Assembly: GCA_034435015.1 (NCBI GenBank)
Contig: DAOTYH010000034.1
Span: forward strand, 1 to 6,644
DNA: 6,644 bases
Direction: 5' to 3'
From: DAOTYH01 sp034435015
Lineage (GTDB): Bacteria; Chloroflexota; Anaerolineae; Aggregatilineales; UBA3940
In this document: one piece after another, positions 1 through 5,314 of the stretch
Position numbering within the stretch: position 1 is the first letter of the stretch
How the letters are laid out: each line of letters begins with the position of its first letter
The notes under the pieces: model-generated
What the model was told of the DNA's origin: nothing
What the model saw: only the letters and a program-made list of their open reading frames with translations
Databases searched by the model: none
Program-made: the position numbers and the translations under genes

Positions 1-230
1 TCGTACCAGTCATTGACCCACTCCCACACGTTGCCGCTCAGGTCCAGCGCCCCCACCCATGACGCCCCGCCGGGGTACGACCCAACAGGTGCAGTAACCG
101 CATAGCCGTCATCAACCGTCCAATCTGCCCGCTCACGCCCACACTGGCTGTCGCAGAAGTTGAGCCGGGAGCCGTCAAAGGTGTTGCCCCAGGGGAAGAT
201 CAGGCCGTCCGGCCCGCGGGCGGCGGCATT
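1..230 (-). pseudogene. FGE/SUMF1-type (formylglycine-generating enzyme) domain fragment, 5'-truncated and cut by the left window edge
   Basis: Read on the minus strand, bases 230 to 3 give an uninterrupted stretch of FGE-sulfatase domain. Its landmarks are AARGPDGLIFPWGN, then RLNFCDSQC, DDGYAVTAPVGSYP, GALDLSGNVWEW and VNDWYD at the edge. Family members either oxidise a sulfatase Cys to formylglycine or, as bacterial paralogues, act as other oxidases or as extracellular and signalling domains. The fragment stops before the region that carries the catalytic Cys pair, so activity cannot be judged. Homology ends sharply upstream of AARG, where the family normally has an LPTEAEWEY-like segment. 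Here the frame continues as unrelated sequence (VPIIQFFTNAAARG) back to a stop at 297-299, with no ATG and no ribosome site. About 100 N-terminal domain residues are therefore missing. I read this as a gene remnant; an assembly join at about 230 is the alternative. The domain identity is secure. The truncation is likely. Confidence 0.75.
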
Positions 231-242
231 TGTGAAAAATTG

Positions 243-248
243 TATAAT
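243..248 (+). promoter_or_regulatory. Possible -10 box upstream of the Cys-rich lipoprotein
   Basis: A perfect TATAAT sits in a short AT-rich patch directly next to the point where the FGE homology ends. It would place transcription start at about 255 and give a leader of roughly 120 bases before the lipoprotein start at 377. No -35 box is visible at the usual spacing (220-225 is GC-only), and there is no extended -10 TG, so an activator would be needed if it is real. Confidence 0.35.
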
Positions 249-321
249 GGGCACAGCCCTAACAGCACCGTGTTTCGGCTCTTGGGCGGTGGAGGTCTAT
301 CCCACGAAAGGAGGGCGTATG

Positions 322-348
322 ATGACTTGCTGTCCTCATGGTGAATAG
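322..348 (+). CDS. Possible leader peptide with adjacent Cys codons (MTCCPHGE)
   Basis: An eight-codon frame starts at ATG 322 and ends at TAG 346-348. An in-frame ATG at 319 is possible but lies only 3 bases from the Shine-Dalgarno. The ribosome site AAAGGAGGG at 307-315 is closer to consensus than that of the main gene downstream, so ribosomes should load here. The product would be MTCCPHGE, with two consecutive Cys codons (TGC TGT, 328-333). Its stop lies 28 bases before the lipoprotein ATG at 377. Cys-rich leader frames that respond to charged tRNA-Cys are known in mycobacteria, and the downstream protein here is extremely rich in Cys. A regulatory role is inference. It could equally be a decayed former gene start left by the duplicated start cassette. 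Confidence 0.35.
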   Translation: MTCCPHGE

Positions 349-362
349 ATGTCTGTCCCATG

Positions 363-370
363 AAAGGGGG
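363..370 (+). promoter_or_regulatory. Ribosome binding site that fixes the lipoprotein start at 377
   Basis: AAAGGGGG lies 6 bases before ATG 377. The longer in-frame start at ATG 338 has no ribosome site at proper distance and would place this purine run inside its own coding sequence. Start 377 is therefore preferred. Confidence 0.7.
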
Positions 371-376
371 TACATA

Positions 377-1468
377 ATGGAGGGGAAGTCCTCCGGCTCT
401 TTTGACAGTTCGCCCCACAAAACCCTCTCAGGCAAACACTTCGCTGATCCACACCGTTCCCGACTGCGATTCAGGATAATCCTTCTGTTCGGATTGCTTG
501 CCCTGCTGGGCGGTACACTGCTCTCCTGTATTCCAGAGACTTCGTGCAATCACGACTGCATCTGTGATACAAATGTGCTTGCTCGACAAGTGGAGGGCGG
601 CGACTGCCCCGACTGTCTATGGATAACCCCAGGTCTGGCCCAGCATTTGACGCTCTGTGCCTCAGGGTTTCCAACTTGCTCTTATCCGGGCCTGACTCCA
701 TCTACCCGCACCCCGCTTGACCTCTGTGCTACCTATATTGTCGAACTCACCATCACGCCCACGCTCAGAGAGCCGCGCAATGCCAGTTGCTTTGCGCGGT
801 GCGATCCTGCTGTGCCCAATGATTGCCGCTATGGACTGAGCTGTGTGCTCTCGCCGACTGATCCGTTTCGCAGGCGCTATTACTGTTACGATCGGTATAT
901 CTGCGAGAGTGCGTGGGAGGTTTATCCGCCCACCCCAACGAATACGCCCTACATCCCGCCCGGCAACCCCTGCCGTTGCGGAGACCTTCTATGCGACCCG
1001 GCCTGCGGCGAGAACTACGACAACTGTTCGGCGGACTGCTACCTGCCCACCCTGCCGGTGTGCTCATGCGGAGATGGCAACTGCAACCCGTCCTGCGGCG
1101 AGGGGGTTAACACCTGCCCGCAGGATTGCACAGTATCACCGCCGCCCCCTCCGCCTCCGCAGTGCTCCTGCGGGGATGGCAACTGTGATGCGGGCTGTGG
1201 GGAGAATCAGAACACTTGCTCCGCAGACTGCTATGTGTGCACCTGCGGGGATGGCAAGTGTGACGCGGCTTGCGGCGAGAATGTGGGGACTTGCTCCGCA
1301 GACTGCTATGTGTGTACCTGCGGCGACGGCAAGTGTGACGCGGCTTGCGGAGAAGATGCAGGAACCTGCCCCGCAGACTGCTATGTGTGCCTCTGCGGTG
1401 ACGGCAAGTGTGACGCGGCTTGCGGGGAAGACTCCTTTAACTGCTCGATAGACTGCGGGCCGCCATGA
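377..1468 (+). CDS. Secreted lipoprotein with six C-terminal Cys-rich CGDGxC repeats
   Basis: This 363-aa protein has an unusually long polar N-region (residues 1-33, with RSRLRFR before the core), a hydrophobic core (34-49) and a lipobox-like LLSC with Cys51. It should be exported and lipid-anchored to the outer face of the membrane. Residues 52-185 form a Cys-rich part I do not recognise, with CFARCDPAVPNDCRYGLSC near 150-170. A Thr/Pro linker (PPTPTNTPYIPPG) follows. The C-terminal half is six 23-residue repeats at 199-221, 229-251, 263-285, 288-310, 313-335 and 338-360. Each fits CxCGDGxCxxxCGExxxxCxxDC with six Cys, enough for three disulfides, and the GDG/CD/GE acids could bind Ca. A poly-Pro linker (PPPPPPP) splits repeats 2 and 3. 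Similar CGDGxC...GE...C..DC units occur in extracellular proteins of many bacteria. No enzyme domain is visible; a surface or adhesion role is a guess. Confidence 0.85.
   Translation: MEGKSSGSFDSSPHKTLSGKHFADPHRSRLRFRIILLFGLLALLGGTLLSCIPETSCNHDCICDTNVLARQVEGGDCPDCLWITPGLAQHLTLCASGFPTCSYPGLTPSTRTPLDLCATYIVELTITPTLREPRNASCFARCDPAVPNDCRYGLSCVLSPTDPFRRRYYCYDRYICESAWEVYPPTPTNTPYIPPGNPCRCGDLLCDPACGENYDNCSADCYLPTLPVCSCGDGNCNPSCGEGVNTCPQDCTVSPPPPPPPQCSCGDGNCDAGCGENQNTCSADCYVCTCGDGKCDAACGENVGTCSADCYVCTCGDGKCDAACGEDAGTCPADCYVCLCGDGKCDAACGEDSFNCSIDCGPP
971..1456 (+). repeat. Tandem coding repeats (six units) inside the lipoprotein gene
   Basis: The units start at 971, 1061, 1163, 1238, 1313 and 1388. 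The last four are spaced exactly 75 bases apart. A 23-base block is identical in units 4, 5 and 6 (1253-1275, 1328-1350, 1403-1425), and the ends of units 3 and 4 share a 25-base identical block. Units 1 and 2 are more diverged and are separated by longer linkers. The pattern points to recent in-frame expansion or gene conversion at the 3' end, so copy number may vary between strains. Confidence 0.85.
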
Positions 1469-1472
1469 CCGC

Positions 1473-1550
1473 CTAGTTGTGCCGCCCTGCACCTGCCGGC
1501 AGGGCTTGCCGCTCCGGCTAAAGAGGGGGGCGGCCCCCAGCACAAACTAG
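1473..1550. repeat. Imperfect inverted repeat between two convergent genes
   Basis: Outer arms CTAGTTGT (1473-1480) and ACAAACTAG (1542-1550) pair with one bulged A. The next segments GCCGCCC (1481-1487) and GGGCGGC (1528-1534) pair exactly. A perfect palindrome CTGCCGGCAG lies in the loop. The element fills most of the gap between the lipoprotein stop (1468) and the glutamate dehydrogenase stop (1594). It has no U-tract on either strand, so it is not a textbook intrinsic terminator. It could still act as a bidirectional transcript-end hairpin or be a small mobile palindromic element bounded by CTAG. Confidence 0.55.
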
Positions 1551-1593
1551 AAAGCCGCACCCCTCCGATCATACGAAGGCACCGGTCGTCGGT

Positions 1594-2868
1594 TTAGGGG
1601 AACAGACCCCGTGTCTGGAGTGCCTCGGCCACCCGCTCCACAGCGACCACAAAGGCGGCTTCGCGCAGGCTGATCTTGTGATCCTGAGCAACTGACCACA
1701 CCTTTTCAAAGGCGTCGTGCATGATGGTGTACAGGCGGGAGCGGACTTCCTCCAAACTCCACCGGTTGAACTGCAGCCCCTGTACCCATTCAAAGTAGGA
1801 GACGGTCACGCCGCCCGCGTTGGCCAGAATATCGGGGACGGCCATCACGCCGCGCCGGGTCAGAATCTCATCCCCTTCGACTGTCACCGGCCCGTTGGCG
1901 CCCTCCACGATCAGTTTGGCCTTGACATCAGCGGCGTTGCGGCCGGTGATCTGGGCCTCGATAGCGCTTGGCGACAGCACATCTACATCGAGTGTCAACA
2001 GGGCTTCGTTGGTGATCAGTTGAGCCTTGGGGTTGTGGCTCTCGTAGCCGGCCAGCAGGCCGCCGTGCGCATCGGCATAGGCGCTCAGGTCGGCAGTGTC
2101 GAAGCCGTCGGGGTTGTACCACGCGCCGGTTACATCGCTGACAGCCACGATCTTACTGCCGTACTCGTCGTGCAGTATCTCAGCGGCGTAACGCCCCACT
2201 TTGCCGTAGCCTTGAACAGCCACTGTGATCTTCGAGGGGTCAAGGCCCATCTTGGCGCAGGCGAACTCGGTGCACTGAGCAACGCCGCGCCCGGTCGCCT
2301 CATTGCGTCCCAGCGACCCGCCCAGATCGAGCGGCTTGCCGGTCACGACGGCAGGGTCGGCGTAGCCGTGAATCATGGCCACCGTGTCATCAAACCAGGC
2401 CATGATCTGGGCGTCGGTGTCCACATCGGGTGCAGGGATGTCACGCCGCGACCCAATGATCGGGATCAGGCTGGCGGCATAGCGGCGGGTCAGCCGTTCC
2501 AGCTCGCCGCGCGACAGCTCCTTGACGTTGACCGCAATCCCGCCCTTCGCGCCGCCAAAGGGGATGTTGACCACACTGCACTTCCAAGTCATCAGCGTGG
2601 CAAGGGCCTGAACTTCCTCTGCCGTTACCTTAACGTGATAGCGGATGCCGCCTTTGGCCGGCCCGCGTGCGGTAGAATGCTGTACCCGATAGCCGGTGAA
2701 GACCCTGATTGATCCATCATCCATGCGGATAGGGACGGCTACTTCGAGTTTGCGCTCAGGCGTGCGCAGCCAGGCCTGCATGCCCTCGTCAAGGCCCAGC
2801 CGCTCGGCGGCCTTCTTGAGTTGCATGTCGGCCATTGCCAGCATTGGATCGCGATATGCTTCAGTCAT
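1594..2868 (-). CDS. gdhA: Glutamate dehydrogenase (NAD-type, hexameric small class)
   Basis: The 424-aa product catalyses reversible oxidative deamination of glutamate to 2-oxoglutarate and ammonia in the cytoplasm, linking nitrogen and carbon metabolism. The N-terminal substrate domain has GPAKGGIR (Lys72), TWKCSVV (Lys96), the catalytic PFGGAKGG (Lys108) and DIPAPDVDT (catalytic Asp148). The Rossmann domain carries QGYGKVG (Gly220, 222, 225). Its second strand ends VSDVTG (Asp245), an acid that in this family favours NAD over NADP. C-terminal motifs are VEGANGPVT, PDILANAGGV and YFEWVQ. Length matches the family's usual 410-450 residues and nothing is missing. ATG 2868 is chosen because GAAAGGAAAG lies about 8 bases upstream and the product then begins like its relatives; the longer frame to 2928 has no ribosome site and adds non-conserved residues. 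The gene stands alone, convergent with the lipoprotein gene and divergent from the kinase. Regulation may involve the long leader described separately. Confidence 0.96.
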   Translation of the reverse strand: MTEAYRDPMLAMADMQLKKAAERLGLDEGMQAWLRTPERKLEVAVPIRMDDGSIRVFTGYRVQHSTARGPAKGGIRYHVKVTAEEVQALATLMTWKCSVVNIPFGGAKGGIAVNVKELSRGELERLTRRYAASLIPIIGSRRDIPAPDVDTDAQIMAWFDDTVAMIHGYADPAVVTGKPLDLGGSLGRNEATGRGVAQCTEFACAKMGLDPSKITVAVQGYGKVGRYAAEILHDEYGSKIVAVSDVTGAWYNPDGFDTADLSAYADAHGGLLAGYESHNPKAQLITNEALLTLDVDVLSPSAIEAQITGRNAADVKAKLIVEGANGPVTVEGDEILTRRGVMAVPDILANAGGVTVSYFEWVQGLQFNRWSLEEVRSRLYTIMHDAFEKVWSVAQDHKISLREAAFVVAVERVAEALQTRGLFP

Positions 2869-2968
2869 GTGACAAACTTTCCTTTCGGGGCAATCAAGAA
2901 TAACACAGCCAGCTCCCAGCGCGGGCACATTATCCTCTTAGTCGAACAAGCGGGGTAAACTGAGGTGA

Positions 2969-3009
2969 GGGTACTCATCTGGCCCTGCCAAGCTGAGAGC
3001 GAGATACCC
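2969..3009 (-). promoter_or_regulatory. Compound hairpin in the probable gdh leader RNA
   Basis: Three nested pairings are visible. GGGTA (2969-2973) pairs with TACCC (3005-3009), CTCA (2974-2977) with TGAG (2994-2997), and TGGC (2980-2983) with GCCA (2987-2990) around a 3-base loop. There is a 7-base bulge on one side (2998-3004). If gdh is transcribed from the box at 3048-3053, this sits inside a leader of roughly 170 bases. I cannot match it to a known riboswitch class. It may be a structured regulatory leader or a chance fold in GC-rich DNA. Confidence 0.4.
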
Positions 3010-3021
3010 GTTCATACGAGG

Positions 3022-3035
3022 GGGGAATCTTCCCC
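3022..3035. repeat. Short perfect palindrome GGGGAATCTTCCCC
   Basis: The arms GGGGAA and TTCCCC flank a 2-base centre. It lies just downstream of the inferred gdh transcription start (about 3041, minus strand). It could be an operator for a dimeric repressor or a 5' stabilising hairpin of the gdh leader. The TTTTATT that follows on the plus strand is not a run of T long enough for a terminator. Confidence 0.4.
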
Positions 3036-3047
3036 GTCCCTGATTTT

Positions 3048-3053
3048 ATTATA
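3048..3053 (-). promoter_or_regulatory. Possible -10 box for glutamate dehydrogenase
   Basis: A perfect TATAAT reads on the minus strand here, about 180 bases upstream of the gdh start at 2868. The -35 position for 17-base spacing (3071-3076) reads TATTAA, a poor match, so the promoter may depend on an activator. Transcription start would be at about 3041. Confidence 0.4.
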
Positions 3054-3123
3054 AAGGCGGCTGTTGTTCTTTAATATGACGAATGGCCTATGATGTATTG
3101 GCACAAGATCACAATCCCTAACA

Positions 3124-3167
3124 GATCGCCGCCGGCGGGGCTGTTTTTCTATCCCTGCGGGGCGATC
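3124..3167. repeat. Inverted repeat upstream of the sensor-kinase promoter
   Basis: GATCGCC (3124-3130) and GGCGATC (3161-3167) are exact complements separated by 30 bases. A CCGCCGGCGG palindrome lies inside the first half. The right arm ends 2 bases before the TG of an extended -10 box. It may be a two-site operator for the kinase gene. The palindrome followed by TTTTT (3144-3148) could alternatively stop readthrough from the left. Confidence 0.4.
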
Positions 3168-3169
3168 TT

Positions 3170-3178
3170 TGCTATAGT
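3170..3178 (+). promoter_or_regulatory. Extended -10 promoter for the response-regulator/kinase gene
   Basis: TGCTATAGT fits the extended -10 pattern TGnTATAnT. No good -35 box is present at the usual distance, which is normal for this promoter type. Transcription would start near 3185, leaving a leader of about 80 bases before ATG 3266. Confidence 0.5.
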
Positions 3179-3265
3179 GAAAGGGAGGAAAACACCGGTC
3201 GGCTCTGCCTATGCTGGTTGGCGCAGAGGCACACGAATCTGTTCATTGCACGGAGCAAAGAGCGC

Positions 3266-4393
3266 ATGGAGCAACTCAATGAGGGCATGCCGCCTTATGT
3301 GTTGATCGTTGATGACAGTCCCGAAACTCTCGATGCGCTGGTGCGCCTGCTGAGGTTTGAGGGCTTCCGTGCGGAGTCGACAACTGATCCGCTGAGAGCG
3401 CTGGAGATGATCTCGCTTGAACAGCCGGACGTGATCCTGCTGGATGTCATGATGCCGGTCATGGACGGGTTGCAGGTGCTGGAGATCATCCGTCAACAGC
3501 CGTTGACAGCGGAGATTCCGGTTATCATGCTGACGGCGCTGGGCGACCCCCATGATGTCGTGGAAGGGCTGGAGCGCGGCGCAAATGACTACCTGATCAA
3601 GCCGCCCCAGTTTGAGATACTGGCGGCCCGCCTGCGCACTCAGGTCAAGCTTAAGCGCCTGCAAGATCAGCGCCGTGAGGACATCAAGCGCCTGCGGGAA
3701 CTGGATGCTATGAAGGATAAGTTCCTGCAAATTGCCGCCCATGATCTGAAGAACCCGATCAACAATATCATGATGGGGATAGAAGTTCTTCACCGTGCCC
3801 TGAAACCCGCCGATGCCCCGCCTGAATACGATAATGTGCTGGACATGATGCGCGGCGCCGCCGATATGATGCGGGTCATCGTGAGCGACTTCCTCGACTT
3901 GCAGGCCATTCAGGCAGGCCAGTTTGAACTGGAACTGCATGATACCTCGCTGAACACCATTCTGAGCGGGGTGATCCGTCAATTTAAGCCCTACGCCGAC
4001 AGCAAAGGGGTGACCCTGCGGGTTGAGCTGGACCCGGCCATGCCGGAATGCCGCGCTGACCCTGATCGGCTGGCTCAGGTGATGAGCAATCTGGTGAGCA
4101 ACGCCATCAAGTTCAGCCCGACGGGAGCAACGGTGCTGGCCCGCACGCGGACGACAGGTGATCGGCTGATCGTTGAGGTGCTGGACAACGGCCCCGGCAT
4201 TCCAGAAGAAGAGATGCCAATGCTCTTTCAGGAATTCGCGCGGCTGAGCAACAAGCCCACCGGCGGAGAGCGCAGTTCTGGGGTCGGGCTTTCCATTGCA
4301 CGCCGGCTGGTCGAACTGCATGGCGGCGTGATCAATGCCAAGAGCAAGGTGGGGCACGGGTCGCTGTTTTGGTTTGAACTGCCTGCACCGTGA
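3266..4393 (+). CDS. Hybrid two-component protein: N-terminal response-regulator receiver plus histidine kinase
   Basis: The 375-aa soluble protein has no membrane segment. Residues 10-128 are a receiver domain with acidic pocket Asp16-Asp17, phospho-acceptor Asp60 in LLDVMMPVMDG, Thr90 (MLTA) and Lys112 (IKPP). A charged helical linker (about 120-150) leads to the HisKA domain with phospho-His159 in AAHDLKNPI. The ATPase domain has the N-box NLVSNAIKFSP (275-285), DNGPGI (307-312), MLFQEF (319-324) and GVGLSIARRL (339-348). All key residues for autophosphorylation and phosphotransfer are present. With its receiver first, it is expected to take phosphate or a signal from another kinase and control its own kinase output. 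No partner kinase, regulator or target gene is adjacent. ATG 3266 is chosen because GGAG lies 10 bases upstream; the TTG at 3218 lacks a ribosome site and adds residues before the receiver. ATG 3287 cannot be fully excluded. Confidence 0.93.
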   Translation: MEQLNEGMPPYVLIVDDSPETLDALVRLLRFEGFRAESTTDPLRALEMISLEQPDVILLDVMMPVMDGLQVLEIIRQQPLTAEIPVIMLTALGDPHDVVEGLERGANDYLIKPPQFEILAARLRTQVKLKRLQDQRREDIKRLRELDAMKDKFLQIAAHDLKNPINNIMMGIEVLHRALKPADAPPEYDNVLDMMRGAADMMRVIVSDFLDLQAIQAGQFELELHDTSLNTILSGVIRQFKPYADSKGVTLRVELDPAMPECRADPDRLAQVMSNLVSNAIKFSPTGATVLARTRTTGDRLIVEVLDNGPGIPEEEMPMLFQEFARLSNKPTGGERSSGVGLSIARRLVELHGGVINAKSKVGHGSLFWFELPAP

Positions 4394-4426
4394 GGGTGCT
4401 TTGCTTCGTATGACACCTGCATTGTT

Positions 4427-4453
4427 TTGACAGGCCGCCCTTCCTGCTATACA
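4427..4453 (+). promoter_or_regulatory. Promoter for the BtpA-SIS operon
   Basis: A perfect -35 TTGACA (4427-4432) is followed after 15 bases by TATACA (4448-4453), which is preceded by TGC and so makes an extended -10 box. Transcription would start near 4460, about 42 bases before the BtpA start. The spacing is a little short, which the extended -10 can offset. It overlaps the hairpin described as a terminator for the preceding gene. Confidence 0.6.
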
Positions 4454-4475
4454 ACGGGCGGCAGTTTATCTTTTT
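4434..4475 (+). terminator. Likely intrinsic terminator of the sensor-kinase gene
   Basis: GCCGCCC (4434-4440) and GGGCGGC (4456-4462) pair perfectly around a 15-base loop. The stem is followed by AGTTTATCTTTTT, with a five-T run at 4471-4475. The T run begins late, so efficiency may be modest. The left arm falls between the -35 and -10 boxes of the next operon, so terminator and promoter share DNA. Confidence 0.5.
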
Positions 4476-4501
4476 GTAGATCAAAATAGGAGTGATTCTT
4501 C

Positions 4502-5314
4502 ATGACAAGCTGGCTCAAAGAGGTATTTGGCACATCTAAGCCGATTATTGCCATGGTTCACATGCCGGCCCTGCCCGGCGATCCCGGTTATGATCAGGCC
4601 GCCGGCATGGCCCATGTGGTGGCGCATACGCGGGCCGATCTGCTGGCTCTACAGGCTGGCGGTGTGGATGCTGTGATGTTTTCCAATGAGGCCAGCCTGC
4701 CTTATCTGACGCGGGTCGAGACGGTGACCGTGGCGGCTATGGCCCGTGTGATTGGCGAGTTGAAACAGGATATTCGTGTTCCCTACGGGGTCAATGTGCT
4801 GTGGGACCCTGCCGCCTCCCTTGATCTGGCAGTGGCTGTAGAGGCTCAGTTCGTGCGCGAAATCTTCACCGGCGTTTACGGGAGCGACTTCGGCCTGTGG
4901 AACACCAACTGCGGTCAGGTTGTGCGGCATCAGCACGCTGTCGGGGCGCAGAATGTCCGCCTGCTGTTCAACATCGTTCCGGAGGCGGCGGCTTACCTGG
5001 GCGAGCGCTCAATTACAGACATCGCTCGTTCAACGGTGTTCAATGCCCGCCCGGATGCATTGTGTGTCTCCGGCTTGACAGCCGGCGTCGAGACATCCTC
5101 TCAGATACTGGCGCAGGTTAAGCAGGCGGTCGGAGAGACGCCGGTCTTTGCCAATACCGGCGTGCGGCTGGAAAACGTGGCTGAACAGCTCGCCATCGCC
5201 GATGGCGCAGTCGTGGGAACGACCTTTAAGCGTGATGGGTATATCTGGAATCCGGTAGATCAGAAGCGGGTCGAAGCGTTCATGGATGCCGTCCGCAAAC
5301 TGAGGGGGCAATGA
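4502..5314 (+). CDS. BtpA/SgcQ family protein (predicted TIM-barrel)
   Basis: The 270-aa product matches the BtpA/SgcQ family in length and motifs. These are PIIAMVHMPALPGDPGY (14-30), the GGVDAVMFSNE strand (53-63), YGVNVLWDP (95-103), GVYGSDFGLW (124-133), CVSGLTAG (188-195), VFANTGVRLENV (215-226), ADGAVVGTTFKRDG (233-246) and WNPVD (249-253). The late Gly-rich strand resembles a phosphate-binding loop of TIM-barrel enzymes. The family is named for a cyanobacterial photosystem I assembly factor and for E. coli SgcQ of a sugar-uptake operon. Its reaction is not established to my knowledge, and nothing here suggests photosynthesis. The ribosome site AGGAGT (4488-4493) lies 8 bases before the ATG. 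The stop overlaps the start of the SIS gene by 4 bases (ATGA), so the two are probably translated together. I infer a role on a phosphorylated sugar. Confidence 0.9.
   Translation: MTSWLKEVFGTSKPIIAMVHMPALPGDPGYDQAAGMAHVVAHTRADLLALQAGGVDAVMFSNEASLPYLTRVETVTVAAMARVIGELKQDIRVPYGVNVLWDPAASLDLAVAVEAQFVREIFTGVYGSDFGLWNTNCGQVVRHQHAVGAQNVRLLFNIVPEAAAYLGERSITDIARSTVFNARPDALCVSGLTAGVETSSQILAQVKQAVGETPVFANTGVRLENVAEQLAIADGAVVGTTFKRDGYIWNPVDQKRVEAFMDAVRKLRGQ

Larger units (their letters stand above)
295..379 (+). repeat. Two diverged copies of a ribosome-site plus start-codon cassette
   Basis: Copy 1 (295-324) and copy 2 (351-379) align over about 30 bases with one gap. Both begin GTCT(A/G)TCCCA(C/T)GAAAGG, and most differences are transitions. 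Each contains a purine-rich Shine-Dalgarno (AAAGGAGGG at 307-315; AAAGGGGG at 363-370) followed 6 bases later by an ATG (322 and 377), and the two ATGs align with each other. This looks like an ancient 56-bp duplication of a translation start region, now serving a short reading frame first and the lipoprotein second. Confidence 0.6.
2869..3265. other. Divergent control region between glutamate dehydrogenase and the sensor kinase
   Basis: These 397 bases separate two genes pointing away from each other and hold no convincing gene. The part next to glutamate dehydrogenase contains its ribosome site and two potential hairpins (2969-3009 and 3022-3035), followed by a minus-strand -10 box at 3048-3053. 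The part next to the kinase has an inverted repeat (3124-3167) immediately before an extended -10 promoter (3170-3178). A 71-codon plus-strand frame from 3090 runs through the promoter and into the kinase gene in another frame; it has no ribosome site and looks fortuitous. Confidence 0.7.

Noticed and set aside
160..348. 62-codon plus-strand frame as a gene
   Set aside because: Its first part is antisense to the FGE fragment and its ATG lacks a ribosome site; only its last 8-10 codons have a proper start signal, reported as the leader peptide.
843..1451. Plus-strand frame of 202 codons overlapping the lipoprotein repeats
   Set aside because: It is an out-of-frame reading of the tandem repeats, giving Arg/Thr/Ala-rich low-complexity sequence; the overlapping frame has a lipobox and regular Cys spacing.
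1717..2712. Long plus-strand open frame (331 codons)
   Set aside because: It is antisense to the well-supported glutamate dehydrogenase, has no recognisable domain or ribosome site, and reflects GC-rich codon bias on the opposite strand.
2869..2928. Longer glutamate dehydrogenase start at 2928
   Set aside because: No ribosome site precedes it, the added residues are not family-like, and GAAAGGAAAG correctly precedes ATG 2868.
3218..3265. TTG start for the kinase
   Set aside because: No ribosome site at proper distance, and the extra 16 residues precede the receiver domain without homology; ATG 3266 has GGAG upstream.
3209..4357. Long minus-strand open frame (382 codons)
   Set aside because: It is a shadow of the receiver/kinase gene, whose motifs are complete; the antisense protein is His/Gln-rich low-complexity sequence with no domain.
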